Positions 36,343 through 47,270 of a stretch of 64,000 nucleotides of DNA are shown one piece after another. The notes under the pieces were generated by a model. It searched no databases. It was not told where the DNA came from and saw only the letters and a program-made list of their open reading frames with translations. The position numbers were made by a program, and so were the translations under genes. The DNA is taken from positions 113,864,687 through 113,928,686 of the forward strand of contig CM063283.1 of assembly GCA_032173965.1 (NCBI GenBank), given 5' to 3'. This DNA is from Sitta carolinensis (lineage: Eukaryota > Chordata > Aves > Passeriformes > Sittidae). Position 1 is the first letter of the stretch. Each line of letters begins with the position of its first letter.

Positions 36343-37435
36343 AGAGTGCAGGTGGCTGCTGGAATATCCCTAATTTTTGAAAATCTTCAGCTGCCTTTTA
36401 GCTGTAAATAGAGGTAGAGCTGAATATTGTATTTATTTCTGTCAGTTCCTATTAAGCTTTGCTGTTCAAACTGGTTTCTTTTCACGAGAAGAATGACAAA
36501 GGATCATTTTTCCACATATTCCTGATTTTGGGGCTCTCAGATATCATGGCAGGGTTTGCTGGACTGGATTTTCACAGTGTGGGATCTGTGGTGTCTCAGG
36601 GCCTGTCAGTTCCATTATTTGGGGGTTTGTAGAAATGATTGCATAGAAAAATCAAAGTGGGGTTTCCTCCCAGAACAAAAGAATTTAAATATTTCTGCTT
36701 TTCTGTGTGAAGTCCACTGAGTTATTTAAATTTTCCTTACATTAGTGCCACTCTTTTAGCTGCCTTCATTGAGGACATCATTCTGTAATTTTTGAAGTGA
36801 AACCATATCAACTTTCAGCAGGAAACTGAAAATTGCAGGTAAAAACGAAAATTTTAGCACAATGTTGTTACCCACAGCTAGGGAAAAAAAGAAAGTTAAA
36901 TTTCTTCTTCGTTAAATCTCCTTTTTTAAAAAATTAAATGCTATATTTCACTCCCTCTTATTTCCATGCTTCAATTATTGTTAATTAGCAGCACTCACTG
37001 ACAGAGTTTCAAGTCTCACATTCAACACTGAGGTTTAATCTGAAGTTTTCCCCTATTTAAAGCTGTCAGTCAGGGCTAGGATTTATTTTTTTTTTTAAAC
37101 CAATGGAGTTGTCTTGATACAATTCCTAGAATAAATAGACTTAAATAGGTATGAGGATATATTTCCAGCAATTTTTCCTATTTCCTTTTCCTGTCTAGCA
37201 GTAGAGCTTAAGGAAAAAAAAAAAAACCCAACAACCCTGAATTCCAAATCTTTAGAGGTTGTTGCCCTATTCTGTATTTTTTATTTCCCTCAGTGTCAGT
37301 CCCATTTCTGTGGCATCCAGAGGTTTTTTGGGGTTGTTTATTGAGAAACTTCTGAAGTTTTGGTTTCCCTGGGACAACAGAATTTGGAATGAGAGAGTTT
37401 TCCATTGATACGACAGCTCTGCAGTTTGTTTTTTG
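36343..37435. other. Non-coding intronic stretch
   Basis: Unique sequence with short homopolymers near 37088 and 37214. No coding feature was recognised. Confidence 0.5.
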
Positions 37436-37660
37436 CTAAAAGCCGGATTTTCACCTCCTTCTATTTGTAGATTATGCTTATGGAATACTTTAGTAAACAG
37501 GATTTACTCAATTAATCAAATTTACAGATTAGCTTATTGATCACAACTATTTCATGCTGGGGATCAATGCTAATGGACTTCAAATCTGTAATTGTTAATC
37601 CATTTCTGAATTAACATTGATGCTTGTTGCTATAATCCCTGCTCATTTGATTTTTCTTTT
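37436..37660. promoter_or_regulatory. Candidate conserved non-coding element (homeodomain-motif dense)
   Basis: Repeat-free sequence with many TAAT, ATTA and ATCAAT words close together, for example CAATTAATCAAATTTACAG, GATCAATGCTAATGGAC and TAATTGTTAATCC, plus an ATTGATCACAA word. Density of such words at this scale, in ordinary base composition, is typical of deeply conserved vertebrate enhancers. Conservation cannot be seen from one sequence, so this is a candidate only. Confidence 0.35.
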
Positions 37661-39291
37661 TTTTTTTTGGTGGAGTGCTGAAAAATACTTTCTTATCCAT
37701 TAAGGCATTGAAGGGAAGAAAAGGACAAACCCAAACGATTCCTTTTCTGTGTCCAAACAATTAATTTTCTCTGTGTAATTGAGGATGCTCTCAGCTAAGG
37801 AATGTTTGACATAATAGTTATAAAATTTATAGTAAGGTATCTTGTATTACATTTTATACAGACATATAAAAGATATGAGAAAAGTAGTAAAATATTTATT
37901 ATTTAGGGCTGAATTAATTCTTTTTTTAATCAAGGAGAGCAGTCTTGTCCTGATCACTGTAAGCCATTACTGCCGTTCTAGAAGGGGAATTATTCTTTCT
38001 GTCTGGATTTATTAAATGTACAAAATTAATCATATTTGTAAAACGAATGGCAGAAACACAGGAAAGGTGAGTTAGAAACATTTCTGAGCTCTCTTGTCCA
38101 TATAAATTAGAAATAGATGGTGCAGGAGCTTCGAGCACGTTCTACTTCATCTGACAATTCAAGACACAATCTCACTCCCCAAAAGTGAAATTTGAGGGCA
38201 TCAAAACATCCCAAACCCCCAGTGCTGTTAAGATATTTTTTTTAATTTATATTTTTTTAATAAACAAACTCTCTGAGCAATCACTTACATGCAAACTTTT
38301 CAAAATGAAACTCTAAAAGGGGATTATTCAGATGGCAGAGCCAAGCGCTTGGGTTAATAGATCCCACATATGCCATTTATTGCATAGTTGTGTTTATTGC
38401 TTAAGGCACTAATTCCCTTAAGTGAAACACAGGATTTTTTAAGAATTAAATAAAATAAATTATTTCTTTACCCACTTTTAATGTGTTAAGCAGAAAATCT
38501 CTCGAGCAGATGAACATTCAAGACGCGGCGAGCGCGGCCATTGGTATGGTTACTGCTAGAAGCTGACCCGTAATTTAACTACCAGAGAGCAAATATCAGA
38601 GTAAAGGCAATTTCTGCTGCATTGCCACAGGATTTCGGCATGGAAATGGAATTTCTCTGGGGTCAGGGGAAGGAACAGCATCTCCTGTGGAGCTGGGGGT
38701 GATGCGTGTCACGGATTGGGAAGAGCCTTCCCCTGATTCCAGAGGGAAGAGGGTTAAACATGGAGAGGAGAGGGAGAGCCCTTCCAGAGGGGCTGCCCCG
38801 AGCACGGAGTGACAGGTGAGGGGATGGTCTTGTCCTGGTTGAGGGCAGATTGGGGAAGAAACCCCCAAATGGGGTCTCCTTAGAAAGCAAATCCAAATGG
38901 TCCCTCCCAGCTGGTTTGGGAAAAATAGATTTTCCTTGGAGGAAAGTGGGAAAATGTGTTTGTTCATAGGCAGAGCACTGCCCAGCACAACAAATGAACA
39001 ATACTGAACAACAAAACCAAAGAGGTGACAAATTCAGGCAGGTTTTTCAAGCTGTAGCTCAGCTCAGGCTGTGTCAGTGCCTGGCTCTGGGAATGGGGAC
39101 ACAGGGAGAGCTCCTGGGGCTCTGCTGGGTCAGTGCAGGCAGGGGCACACAGTCCCAAAAAAAGGGAAAAATTCACAGTCCAGAGAACTTCTGTGCTTCA
39201 GCTGGCCAAAAACTGAGCAAAGCAAAGGAGAGCTCTGCAGAGAGCACAGGCTGTGAGTGAAGGGAAGCTGAAAACTCTGATCTTTGTGTGT
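37661..39291. other. Non-coding intronic stretch
   Basis: AT-rich unique sequence. At 38480-38600 it holds a short block with CpGs and a CCATTGG word (AAGACGCGGCGAGCGCGGCC). Between 38.6 and 39.2 kb it is more GC-rich, with frames up to 130 codons on the minus strand that show no known motif. Confidence 0.5.
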
Positions 39292-39374
39292 TGAAAACAA
39301 ACACCTTGACATTGCACTGCTCCTCCTTGACTCTCAGACCCAGTTTTAAAGCTGCAAAACTTATTTCTGAGCTA
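39292..39374 (-). repeat. Dispersed repeat, copy B (inverted partner at 24.0 kb)
   Basis: On the minus strand it reads AGCTCAGAAATAAGTTTTGC ... CTGAGAGTCAAGGAGGAG ... CAGTGCAATGTCAAGG, pairing with 24025-24110. It lies directly beside a CR1 end, but the CR1 text starts only after it. Confidence 0.7.
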
Positions 39375-39410
39375 AACAGACAAATGGGGATAGAATTCAG
39401 CATCAACCCA

Positions 39411-39659
39411 GGACAGACCTTAAGCTGCAGGAGGGCAGGGATGGGATTTTGGGCTGGAATTGTTGCCTGGAGGGTGGGCAGGGGCTGGGCTGGAATTGCC
39501 AGGGCAGCTGTGGCTGCCCCTGGATCCCTGGCAGTGCCCAGGCCAGGCTGGACACTGGGGCTGGAGCAGCCTGGGGCAGGGGCAGGGGGCCCTGCCAGGG
39601 ATGGGATGGAATGGATTTTGAATGTCCCTCCCAACCCAAACCATCCCACAATTCCATAA
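39411..39659 (+). mobile_element. CR1 LINE 3' end, sense
   Basis: It contains GACAGACCTTAAGCTGCAGG, GGGCTGGAATTGTTGCCTGG, GGCCAGGCTGGACACTGGGG and CCTCCCAACCCAAACCATCC, ending ACAATTCCATAAT. The GCCTGGAGGGTGGGCAGG word is shared with the copies at 42206 and 59959. Confidence 0.92.
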
Positions 39660-39829
39660 TGTTCCCTCTTGCAAGCCTCAAATTCTGATTCTCCATCAGC
39701 GCTGGCTCAAAGACCCCGGTGACTTTTTGGAGCCACCACCACCTGGTGACCTCATCCCTGTGAGAAATGAGGCCACCTCAGCTGCTCATCCCTGCCTTCC
39801 ATGTCTTCTGGAGCTGGGCTGGGCAGGGA

Positions 39830-40392
39830 CAGCAGAGCCAAGGGCAGGCAGGGCTGGATCCAACAAACCGGGTGGGCAGCAGCAGAGCCAAGGGCCAGGC
39901 AGGAATGGATCCCAAACAATAACCCAGCTGGCAGCAGCAGAGCCAAGGGCCAGGCAGGGCTGGATCCAAACATAACCGGTGGCAGCAGCAGAGCCCAAGG
40001 GCCAGGCAGGAATGGATCCCAAACAATAACCCCAGGTGGGCAGCAGCAGAGCCCAAGGGCCAGGCAGGAATGGATCCCAAACAATAACCCCAGGTGGGCA
40101 GCAGCAGAGCCCAAGGGCCAGGCAGGAATGGATCCCAAACAATAACCCAGGTGGCAGCAGCGAGCCAAGGGCCAGCAGAATGGATCCAAACAATAACCCG
40201 GGTGGCAGCAGCAGACCCAGGCCAGGCAGGAATGGATCCCAAACAATAACCCCAGGTGGGCAGCAGCAGAGCCCAAGGGCCAGGCAGGAATGGATCCCAA
40301 ACAATAACCCCAGGTGGGCAGCAGCAGAGCCCAAGGGCCAGGCAGGAATGGATCCCAAACAATAACCCCAGGTGGGCAGCAGCAGAGCCCGG
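39830..40392. repeat. 58-bp GC-rich minisatellite, about 9-10 copies
   Basis: The unit has GGCAGCAGCAGAGCCCAAGG, GCCAGGCAGGAATGGATCCC and AAACAATAACCCCAGGTG. The 58-bp period is exact between 40033 and 40091. Copies at 39840-40020 and 40141-40230 lack single bases mainly inside short homopolymers. Because 58 is not a multiple of three, the frames of up to 296 codons on the minus strand rotate through the unit and are not evidence for a gene. Confidence 0.95.
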
Positions 40393-40833
40393 CTGGGCCC
40401 CAGCCCAGGGGAAGCCAAAGGGGGCCCAGAATGGCCCCGGCCCCCAGGGCCCAGCCTGGGCTCAGTTCTGCTCCAGGGGCACAGGGCAGTTCCTGGGGCA
40501 ATGCCAGCCCCAGCCCAGGCAGCTCCAGCCTCCTTGCTTTGCCTTCTCACTGCACCCTTGCCTTTGCTCCTGCGCCTCCAAGTTGTCCTTGGGGCCAGGC
40601 TGGAGCAGGAATTGTTTTGTGTCCCTGCTCTGTGCAGAGAGCTCAGCAGCTCTGAGTATGGAACCAGAACTGCCACTGAAACAGCACAGGGGATGAAACA
40701 GAGAAAAGCTCAAACTGAAGGCATCATTCTCCTCTTTAGAGGCTTGACAAGGCCTTTACCTTGTTGAGACTGTATGCTAAATACAAGTACCTAACCATCT
40801 AAAATAAACATCTATCAGTAAATAAAGCCTGAG
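40393..40833. other. GC-rich unique flank of the 58-bp minisatellite
   Basis: GC-rich sequence with frames up to 146 codons on the plus strand that begin in the minisatellite. No protein motif, splice site pair or known repeat was recognised in it. Confidence 0.45.
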
Positions 40834-40919
40834 ACAGTGGGAGGTGTCCCTGCCCAGGGCAAGGGTGGCACTGGATGGGCTTTAAGACCCCTTCCAACCC
40901 CAACCATTCCATGGTTCCC
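40834..40919 (+). mobile_element. CR1 LINE 3'-terminal fragment, sense
   Basis: GACAGTGGGAGGTGTCCCTG, GGTGGCACTGGATGGGCTTT, AAGACCCCTTCCAACCCCAA and CCATTCCATGGTTCC follow CR1 sense order. Only the last 86 bp are present. Confidence 0.88.
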
Positions 40920-41900
40920 TCAGTGTAACACATTGTGGGTGTGTTGGAATGCACAGAGCCTATCCCTGCACCTCAGTGTGTGAATTTTACAGGATCCCAG
41001 GCACTGGAACCACTCACACAACTAAAATTATGCACGTGTTTGGGCAGTGCACAGCAACAGCTTCAGCATGGTTTTATTATTGTATAACCAAGTGAATGTC
41101 AGAATTCTTTCTGTCTGTTGTTCTTCAGCTGAAATCTAATATCAAAGTGTTACATCTAAATTCTCCTTTTAAGGGCCACAGCAAACACAGCGTGGGTGGA
41201 CCTGCTTAGACTTTTATTCCAAGTAATTCCAAGACAGATGTTCAACAAGATCCAGAAAACGCTGCTTGATGGATTGAAAAGCATTTCTCTAAGTGGATTA
41301 AAAGACTACAAGAGTCAAGATGTTTCTATTTGTGCTTCACACAATTATTCTCTTTAAAGAGACTGTGTTAAAACTGTTACCATGGTGTCTGCATTCTAAG
41401 GTTACATGTTGACAAGTATGTCATTAAAAACCAGCAGACACCAGTGAGAATCTGCTCCTGATCACCCCAGTTAAGCTGGTTTGGAGAGATTGTTCTGCCC
41501 ATGTGTTCAGCACATTCAATTCCTTATCTGCTTTAAGCAACACTCATAAAAGGCTTTTTCCATGCAGCAGCATAAACCATATCAAAATGGTATCAGGTTT
41601 TTACTGCTCGGCCTTGTTGCTGTTTAATAAAACAAAAAATAAAACAAGCAGCTTTATCTGGCAACATTTATCCAATTCATCAAGGGGCTGACACTTCGCT
41701 GAATTAAATCCATCCTACAACTCCAGCTCTTTCAGCAGAGCAAAACCCTCTTTGGTTCAGCAGCCAATCCTTCAAAATAGCAAAATCTTCCAGTGGGATG
41801 ATGAGGAATTTATGTGATGTGGGTTATACCTGCCTGGGCAGGTTTGGGGCAGGAAAGGAGATGATCCCTCTGTGGTGGGAATTAAATTAAATTGTGTTTA
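40920..41900. other. Non-coding intronic stretch
   Basis: Unique AT-rich sequence. No gene or repeat array was recognised. Confidence 0.5.
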
Positions 41901-42012
41901 ACAAAGGACTGGATGTCCACTGAGTGCCATGGTCTTGTTGAGGTGTTAGGGCTGGGTTGGACTCCATGATCTTGAAGGTCTCTTCCAACCTGGGCATTCT
42001 GTGATTCTGTGA
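41901..42012 (+). mobile_element. CR1 LINE 3' end, older subfamily, sense
   Basis: GGACTGGATGTCCACTGAGT, AGGGCTGGGTTGGACTCCAT, GATCTTGAAGGTCTCTTCCA and ACCTGGGCATTCTGTGATTC end in the octamer pair ATTCTGTGATTCTGTGA. The TTGGACTCCATGATCTT version marks an older CR1 type than most neighbours. Confidence 0.9.
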
Positions 42013-42205
42013 GTGTGCTGTGGCAGCTGTGGGCTGGGGATGTTCTGCACAGATCCCGTGTTTCTGTCCAGTATCAAAATCCCACAGCCACGTGGGGATC
42101 CTTGGGAAGGTGCATTCCATTGGCAGGGATTGGTTTTACTTCCCTTTTGAGGGTGTTTGGGTTTCTGTGGGAACAGGCTCTCGTGTGCAACATGAGAGAA
42201 GTGGG
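42013..42205. other. Spacer between two CR1 copies
   Basis: Unique sequence. Frames of up to 119 codons start here and run into the next element. They carry no motif. Confidence 0.45.
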
Positions 42206-42980
42206 AAGTGGCCCTGGAAAACCTCGTGGAGTTCCACAATTCCCAGTGCCAGGGGCTGCTCCTGGGTTGGTGCAATTCCAGCCAGGAGCGCAAACTGGGA
42301 GGGGAATTCCCTGGGAACAGCCCTGAGGAGAAGGACTTGGGGATCTTGGAGTGCAAATGTGGCCAGGAGCCACCAGTGAGTGCTGGGAGCCCTGAAATCC
42401 ATTGGCATCCCGGGCTGCAGCCAAGGAGGAGAGAGCAGCAGGAAAGGGATTGGGATTGAACCCTGAGCCCCCTGCTCAGGTGAGCCCCACCTGCAGAGCT
42501 GGGTGCAGAACTGGGATCCAGCCCAGGAGGAGCTGGAGCTGCTGGGGAGAGCCCAGAGCAGGGAGCAGGAGGAGCAGAGGCTGGAGCAGCTGTGCTGGGA
42601 GGAAAGGCTGGCACAGCTGGGATTGTTCAGCTGCACAGGAGAAGGATCAGGGAGATCTTAGAGCCCTTCCAGTACCTAAAGAGGGTTAGGAAAAAGAGAG
42701 AGAGGGACTTTTGATATGAGCAGAGAGTGACAGGACAAGGGGGAAGGGTTTTAAACAGAAGGAGGAAAGATCAGATGGGATTTGGGGCAGGAATTGTTGC
42801 CTGGAGGGTGGGCAGGGGCTGGGCTGGAATTGCCAGAGCAGCTGTGGCTGCCCCTGGCTCCCTGGCAATGCCCCAGGCCAGGCTGGACACTGGGACAGTG
42901 GAAATGTCCCTGCCAGGGCAGGGGTGGCACTGGATGGGCTTTCAGGCCTTTCCCATCCCAAACCATTCTGGGATCCTGTG
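42206..42980 (+). mobile_element. CR1 LINE 3' region, longest copy in the window (~775 bp), sense
   Basis: The left part keeps degraded reverse-transcriptase coding sequence (GAGGAGAAGGACTTGGGGAT, the AEKDLGV-like end of CR1 ORF2, then GAGGAAAGGCTGGCACAGCT and GGGATTGTTCAGC). It then continues through AGGGAGATCTTAGAGCCCTT, CCAGTACCTAAAGAGGG and the usual 3' untranslated words to CATTCTGGGATCCTGTGA. Internal deletions and stops show that it is inactive. Frames to 222 codons across it are relics or shadows. Confidence 0.9.
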
Positions 42981-44995
42981 AAATCAGGGCCATTTTCACC
43001 AGGCATGGCAGAAGCAAAGTGCCTCCCTGGCCTCTCAAGTGACACGTGCTGTAATTGGGACCCTGCTTTTACCAAATGCAGCCCAAGGACCCTCCCTGGC
43101 ACGGGCTGACCCCTCCTCCACAGTGACAGTGGCAGTTTATTTCCTGTAAGTGGCTTATCTTCATAACCTGATAATAATTGATATTCCAGGATGGGAAAGG
43201 AAGTGCAAAATGACAGGCAATGCTAAAAGATGAGTCTTGAGAATTATGAGACCATTATCATCTGGAGACTTTTTAAAATACTATTTCAATTTCCCTGGAA
43301 TAGTCGAAGGGTGAAAAAATGAAATTATGTTGGCTCCCTGTATCTGTGTGTATATATATTTTTATTTGTTTGTTTATAACACTGCCTGAAAATCCTTTTC
43401 CATAAAAGATTAGAGTCTTTCTGTATATCCCTGATTTTTCTAGGGTGGGTTATTGAGGGCAGTACATCTTAGACCTTATCTTCTTTTTTTATCTTCTTTT
43501 ACTTTATCTTCTCAGCCAATGTAGTTTTTACTTCCTCAGTAGCAGCACAGCCTTTTCATTCCTAATTCCATCCAGTCCTGAGAGTTAGCCCTTAAAAATA
43601 CACTGTCAGTTTAGCACTGCCACGTTCCCTGCAGCAGGAAAATTCCCTTCCAAATCTGATTTTTTCAGTCCAGTTGTACAAAATCGCTTAGTTTTCTACA
43701 GCACAGCCTTATTCTATAAATCCAGGGGAAGAAAATTTCACATTTTGTGTGTGGCTTTTAGGCTATGAGAGAAAGAGGCAATTTCCCATGAGCTCACTTT
43801 CCAAGGTGTAGTTTTTGGTGGAATATGATTTATCTCGAGTGCACGATGTAATTTCTATCTTTTTAATACAAATCTTTGCTTCTCCCTTAAAAAATCAAGT
43901 TCAGAATAAACAGTATTTTATTACAATACATAATCTCTATTACTTTCTCTTTACTTCAAACTTTAGACTAAAAGGCTCCTAATTTTCAGTTATTATTTCT
44001 CACCTAATCTTTTATTTCATTTTAGGAGTTCTGTTGTGCAGCTTCAGCTCTGCCTGAAAAAACTTTTCCATATTTTCTTCTCGCAGATTTTTTCAGCTTT
44101 CCTCATCGTACTCTTTCCCAATCACATCTCATAAAAGTTGCAGTTTCCAGCTTGGTATCTCTTATGGAAAGAAATTGATGTCAAAGATTTTGCAGAGCCA
44201 AATTCTTACCAAATTCCTTTTTTTAGAGGTATTTTAAGGAAAGCTGGTGTACAAATTAATTAAATTTTTTGTTCTGTCTACTTTTGGTCAATAAAACTTT
44301 GTCAGAATTCTTGTGACAAATTATTAGGGGTAGGATCTGGAAATTCTGGAAGACTGAGACATTAGGTTTTTTGCATAAATGTGAACAAATCCATATGAGC
44401 ATAAACACTGCCACAAAAACACAGCACAAGGAGCGATGAGTTAGAGCTACAGGATTTTGTTTTATTGCCTTCACTGAGAGTCTTACAGGTTCTGTAATAA
44501 AATTGTTTCAAACAACCAGAATCTTTACTTTTATAACTTTTTAAAGTTATGAAATACATCAATAATGAATACATGAATAATCTGAGAAAGCCATTACCTT
44601 GTTATTGGAAGGGAGTGTTAAGAGTGATTCCACTGCAGGATTTTCAGCAAGCCAGTTTTTAGTCTTTAATTGCGACACTGAATCATAAATCAACTCTTTT
44701 TATTTAAATTTTCACTTTTTAGTTAGTTGTTTTTTCCCTGATGTTCTCTTTTATTTTTTGGGTAGGTGTTTCTCATGATTCAGTGATTTCAGTGAGCAGA
44801 GACTTTACCCAATTAACTCAGGCCAACTTGGGCCAGTCCATTGCTTTGTGGAAACTTTGTTTGGTTCATTTCCTGGGATTTCAGAGCAGGAGACATTTTA
44901 ATGTCAACATTGCCATCTTCCTCTAGCTCCCTTTTTGAAAGGACTAAATGGACATCACTTTTGTTGAGGGGGGAAAAAATGCATTAAACCACTTT
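42981..44995. other. Non-coding intronic stretch
   Basis: AT-rich unique sequence. The segment 43130-43290 has motif-rich text (CCTGATAATAATTGATATTC) that could be conserved, but nothing more can be said. No exon was recognised. Confidence 0.5.
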
Positions 44996-45480
44996 TTTTT
45001 TCTTTCATCTCTAAGTAGGTCAGTTTGTGGCGGCGAGTAGAAAATAGCGGAAAGTATTAGTTTGGATTTTCCATCTTCTCCTGAAGTATCTCCAGGATGG
45101 TGCTTGTGTGCTGATTGCAGGATTATATCACAAAAGCAGACCCGAGTGCAAGGGAGTTGTGTGAGGGCTCAGCAAAATTCGTGGTGGCACAAATCCCTCC
45201 CTGCCTCCGGAGGGAATCGCCCGCCCGGAATTTGTTTACGCGGAGATGCCAAGGAGGCGTTTTAATAATGAGCAGTGTTCCCAAAAAACCAGCGAGGTGA
45301 GGTGTGATCTCGGTCATAAAATCTGTTTTGCCAGAGTTTTTTTGGCCTAAGGAAGTGAATTCCGTTCCCTTCCCGGGTTTCGGGCGGTGGAGCTCCGGCG
45401 AAATCCCGGCGGGTCGGAATCGCTGCGTCTCGACACGGGTGGTGAGGAGTTGTGGCAGTTGTGACACTCAGCTCCCCTGC
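44996..45480. promoter_or_regulatory. Short CpG-dense patch, possible promoter or enhancer
   Basis: CpG is rare in the window, but 45361-45440 holds 13 CpG in 80 bp, and 45180-45300 is also rich, for example in ATCGCCCGCCCGG. A GTGGCGGCGAG word lies upstream at 45028, and a donor-like GCGAGGTGAGG at about 45292. The patch is shorter than a classical CpG island. No recognisable exon accompanies it, so an alternative promoter, a non-coding RNA start or an enhancer are all possible. Confidence 0.4.
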
Positions 45481-46129
45481 TTTTCCTCAATTTAACCCGA
45501 GTCAGATCTTAGCAGGGTACAAATGAAATGGGATCTTTAATCCCATGAGATCCTCTCCATCTGGAAATCCAGGAATATTCCGTGGCACGCACTTTTAGCG
45601 ATGAGCTTTAGGTCGTGGATTCTTTAATGAGGAGTGAGGGGTGGGAATTTCACTTTCCAAACTTTGAGGAGTAGAAAAAATAACAGAAAATAAGTTTTTA
45701 CTGCAGGTCTCTGAAGTGTTTTGTGCTTTTTTTGTCACAATTCCTGCTGAGTCCTTGTGTTTTGGTGACACCACTGGACGCTTTGGAACCTGCTTCTGTC
45801 ATAATTTACAAGCTGAAAACAGCAAAAAATTCTCAACCTACAGAAGATGCAGGGTTTTCTTTTGGTTTCTCCCAATCAACTTTCAACTTCAATGCCAATA
45901 AACAAGTTTCTCTTTTATTTTGATATCCTTTTCATCTTGAAATGGATGATTTTGTTTCATAGAGCTTAACACCATCTATTTTCAGATACTATGGTGCCAC
46001 TGCCTTCTCATAATTACTGAGACAATCTGTGTGAAGTATTTCTGTCTTCTCTTGGTCCCCATTTTCTTTTATTCTCTGTCTTCACTGGTGAATCAAGACT
46101 CTGGTTTTGACATTTTGAGACTTTTGATG
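45481..46129. other. Non-coding intronic stretch
   Basis: Unique AT-rich sequence leading into a tandem duplication. A 129-codon frame at 46031-46420 starts here with a hydrophobic N-terminus but runs into the duplication and is not kept open in the second copy. Confidence 0.45.
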
Positions 46130-46699
46130 TGGCTGTCTACAGAACAGAAGATACCCAAAAGATATTTTGCCTCCTCAGAGGTTTCTTTGCTTAATTTATG
46201 CTGGTTTAGATACAGCATTCATTTAAAAGTGCTGAAAATTGAGTATCTGGATCATGGCACACAGACTGTTGACATGAGTGGCATTTGTAAAACTCAGCAT
46301 GGGTGTATGAGAAGTGTCCCATTCCCAGGTGGAAACTTGATCATGAATTTCTTTTTGGGAGAGCAAGGAAACCAAACTGAATGTTGTATCACTGTAACCG
46401 GTACTAAGTTTTGTGTGTAAATATTTGGTCAGGGAGAGTCCACTGTCCTCTTTCTGCAACAGTCATGGAAGCTGTGACAGTTTCTATTCCCATTAGTACA
46501 AGTTTATGTTTATTTTGGGTATTTTTAAAGCTTCTAAGAGGTGAAGCTGTGTGCAGGTGCCTCGGAAAAGATGCTCTGAGTCTCTTCTGTGAGCCCTTGC
46601 AGTTTTCATGGAGCATCTCATTGTCAGCCCTCAGCATCTCCCCGTGCACCCTTTGGTGACGTTGTCTGAGAATTTTAATGCACCCGAGTTCTCATTTGG
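46130..46699 (+). repeat. Tandem segmental duplication, copy 1
   Basis: The segment from CAGAACAGAAGATACCC to CACCCGAGTTCTCATTTGGC is repeated 579 bp further on with very few changes. Shared words include TACAGCATTCATTTAAAAGT, ATGAGTGGCATTTGTAAAAC and GTGCAGGTGCCTCGGAAAAG. It is not a recognised mobile element. Confidence 0.92.
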
Positions 46700-47270
46700 C
46701 TGTTGGGGTTGCTGCCTGCAGAACAGAAGATACCCAGATGATATTTTGCCTCCTCGTAGGTTTCTTTGCTTAATTTATGCTGGTTTAGATACAGCATTCA
46801 TTTAAAAGTGCTGAAAATTGAGTATCTGGATCATGGCACACAGACTGTCGACATGAGTGGCATTTGTAAAACTCAGCATGGGTGTATGAGAAGTGCCCCA
46901 ATCCCAGGTGGAATCTTGATCATGAATTTCTTTTTGGGAGTGAAAGCAAAGTGAATTGAATGTTGTGTCACTGTAACAGGTACTAAGTTTTGTGTGTAAA
47001 TATTTGGTCAGGGGAGAATCCGCTGTCCTCTTTCTGCAACAGTCATGGAAATCAACAATTTCTTTCCATTAATACAAGTATAATTTCATGTTTTGGGATT
47101 TTTAAAGCTTCTAAGAGGTGAAGCTGTGTGCAGGTGCCTCGGAAAAGATGCTCTGAGTCTCTTCTGTGAGCCCTTGCACTTTTCATGGAGCATCTCATTG
47201 TCAGCCCTCAGCATCTCCCCGTGCACCCTTTGGTGACGTGGCTGAGAATTTTAATGCACCCGAGTTCTCA
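46700..47270 (+). repeat. Tandem segmental duplication, copy 2
   Basis: The anchor GAACAGAAGATACCC is at 46721 against 46142 in copy 1. Differences are scattered substitutions plus small deletions (near 47050-47095, and the loss of a TGT before GGCTGAGAATTTTAATG). Copy 2 passes without a break into the unique sequence at 47271, so it may hold the ancestral right edge. Confidence 0.92.

Noticed and set aside
39752..40676. Minus-strand frames of 249, 194 and 296 codons and plus-strand frames up to 146 codons
   Set aside because: They lie on the 58-bp minisatellite and its GC-rich flank. The reading frame rotates through the unit, and no splice, start or domain evidence exists.
42136..42636. 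Frames of 166 and 222 codons on the minus strand
   Set aside because: They are antisense to a recognisable degraded CR1 copy.
46031..46420. 129-codon frame with a hydrophobic start (MKYFCLLLVPIFFYSLSSLV)
   Set aside because: It looks like a signal peptide but the rest has no domain. The frame is not maintained in the tandem copy 579 bp away, as a coding duplicate would be expected to show at least at first.
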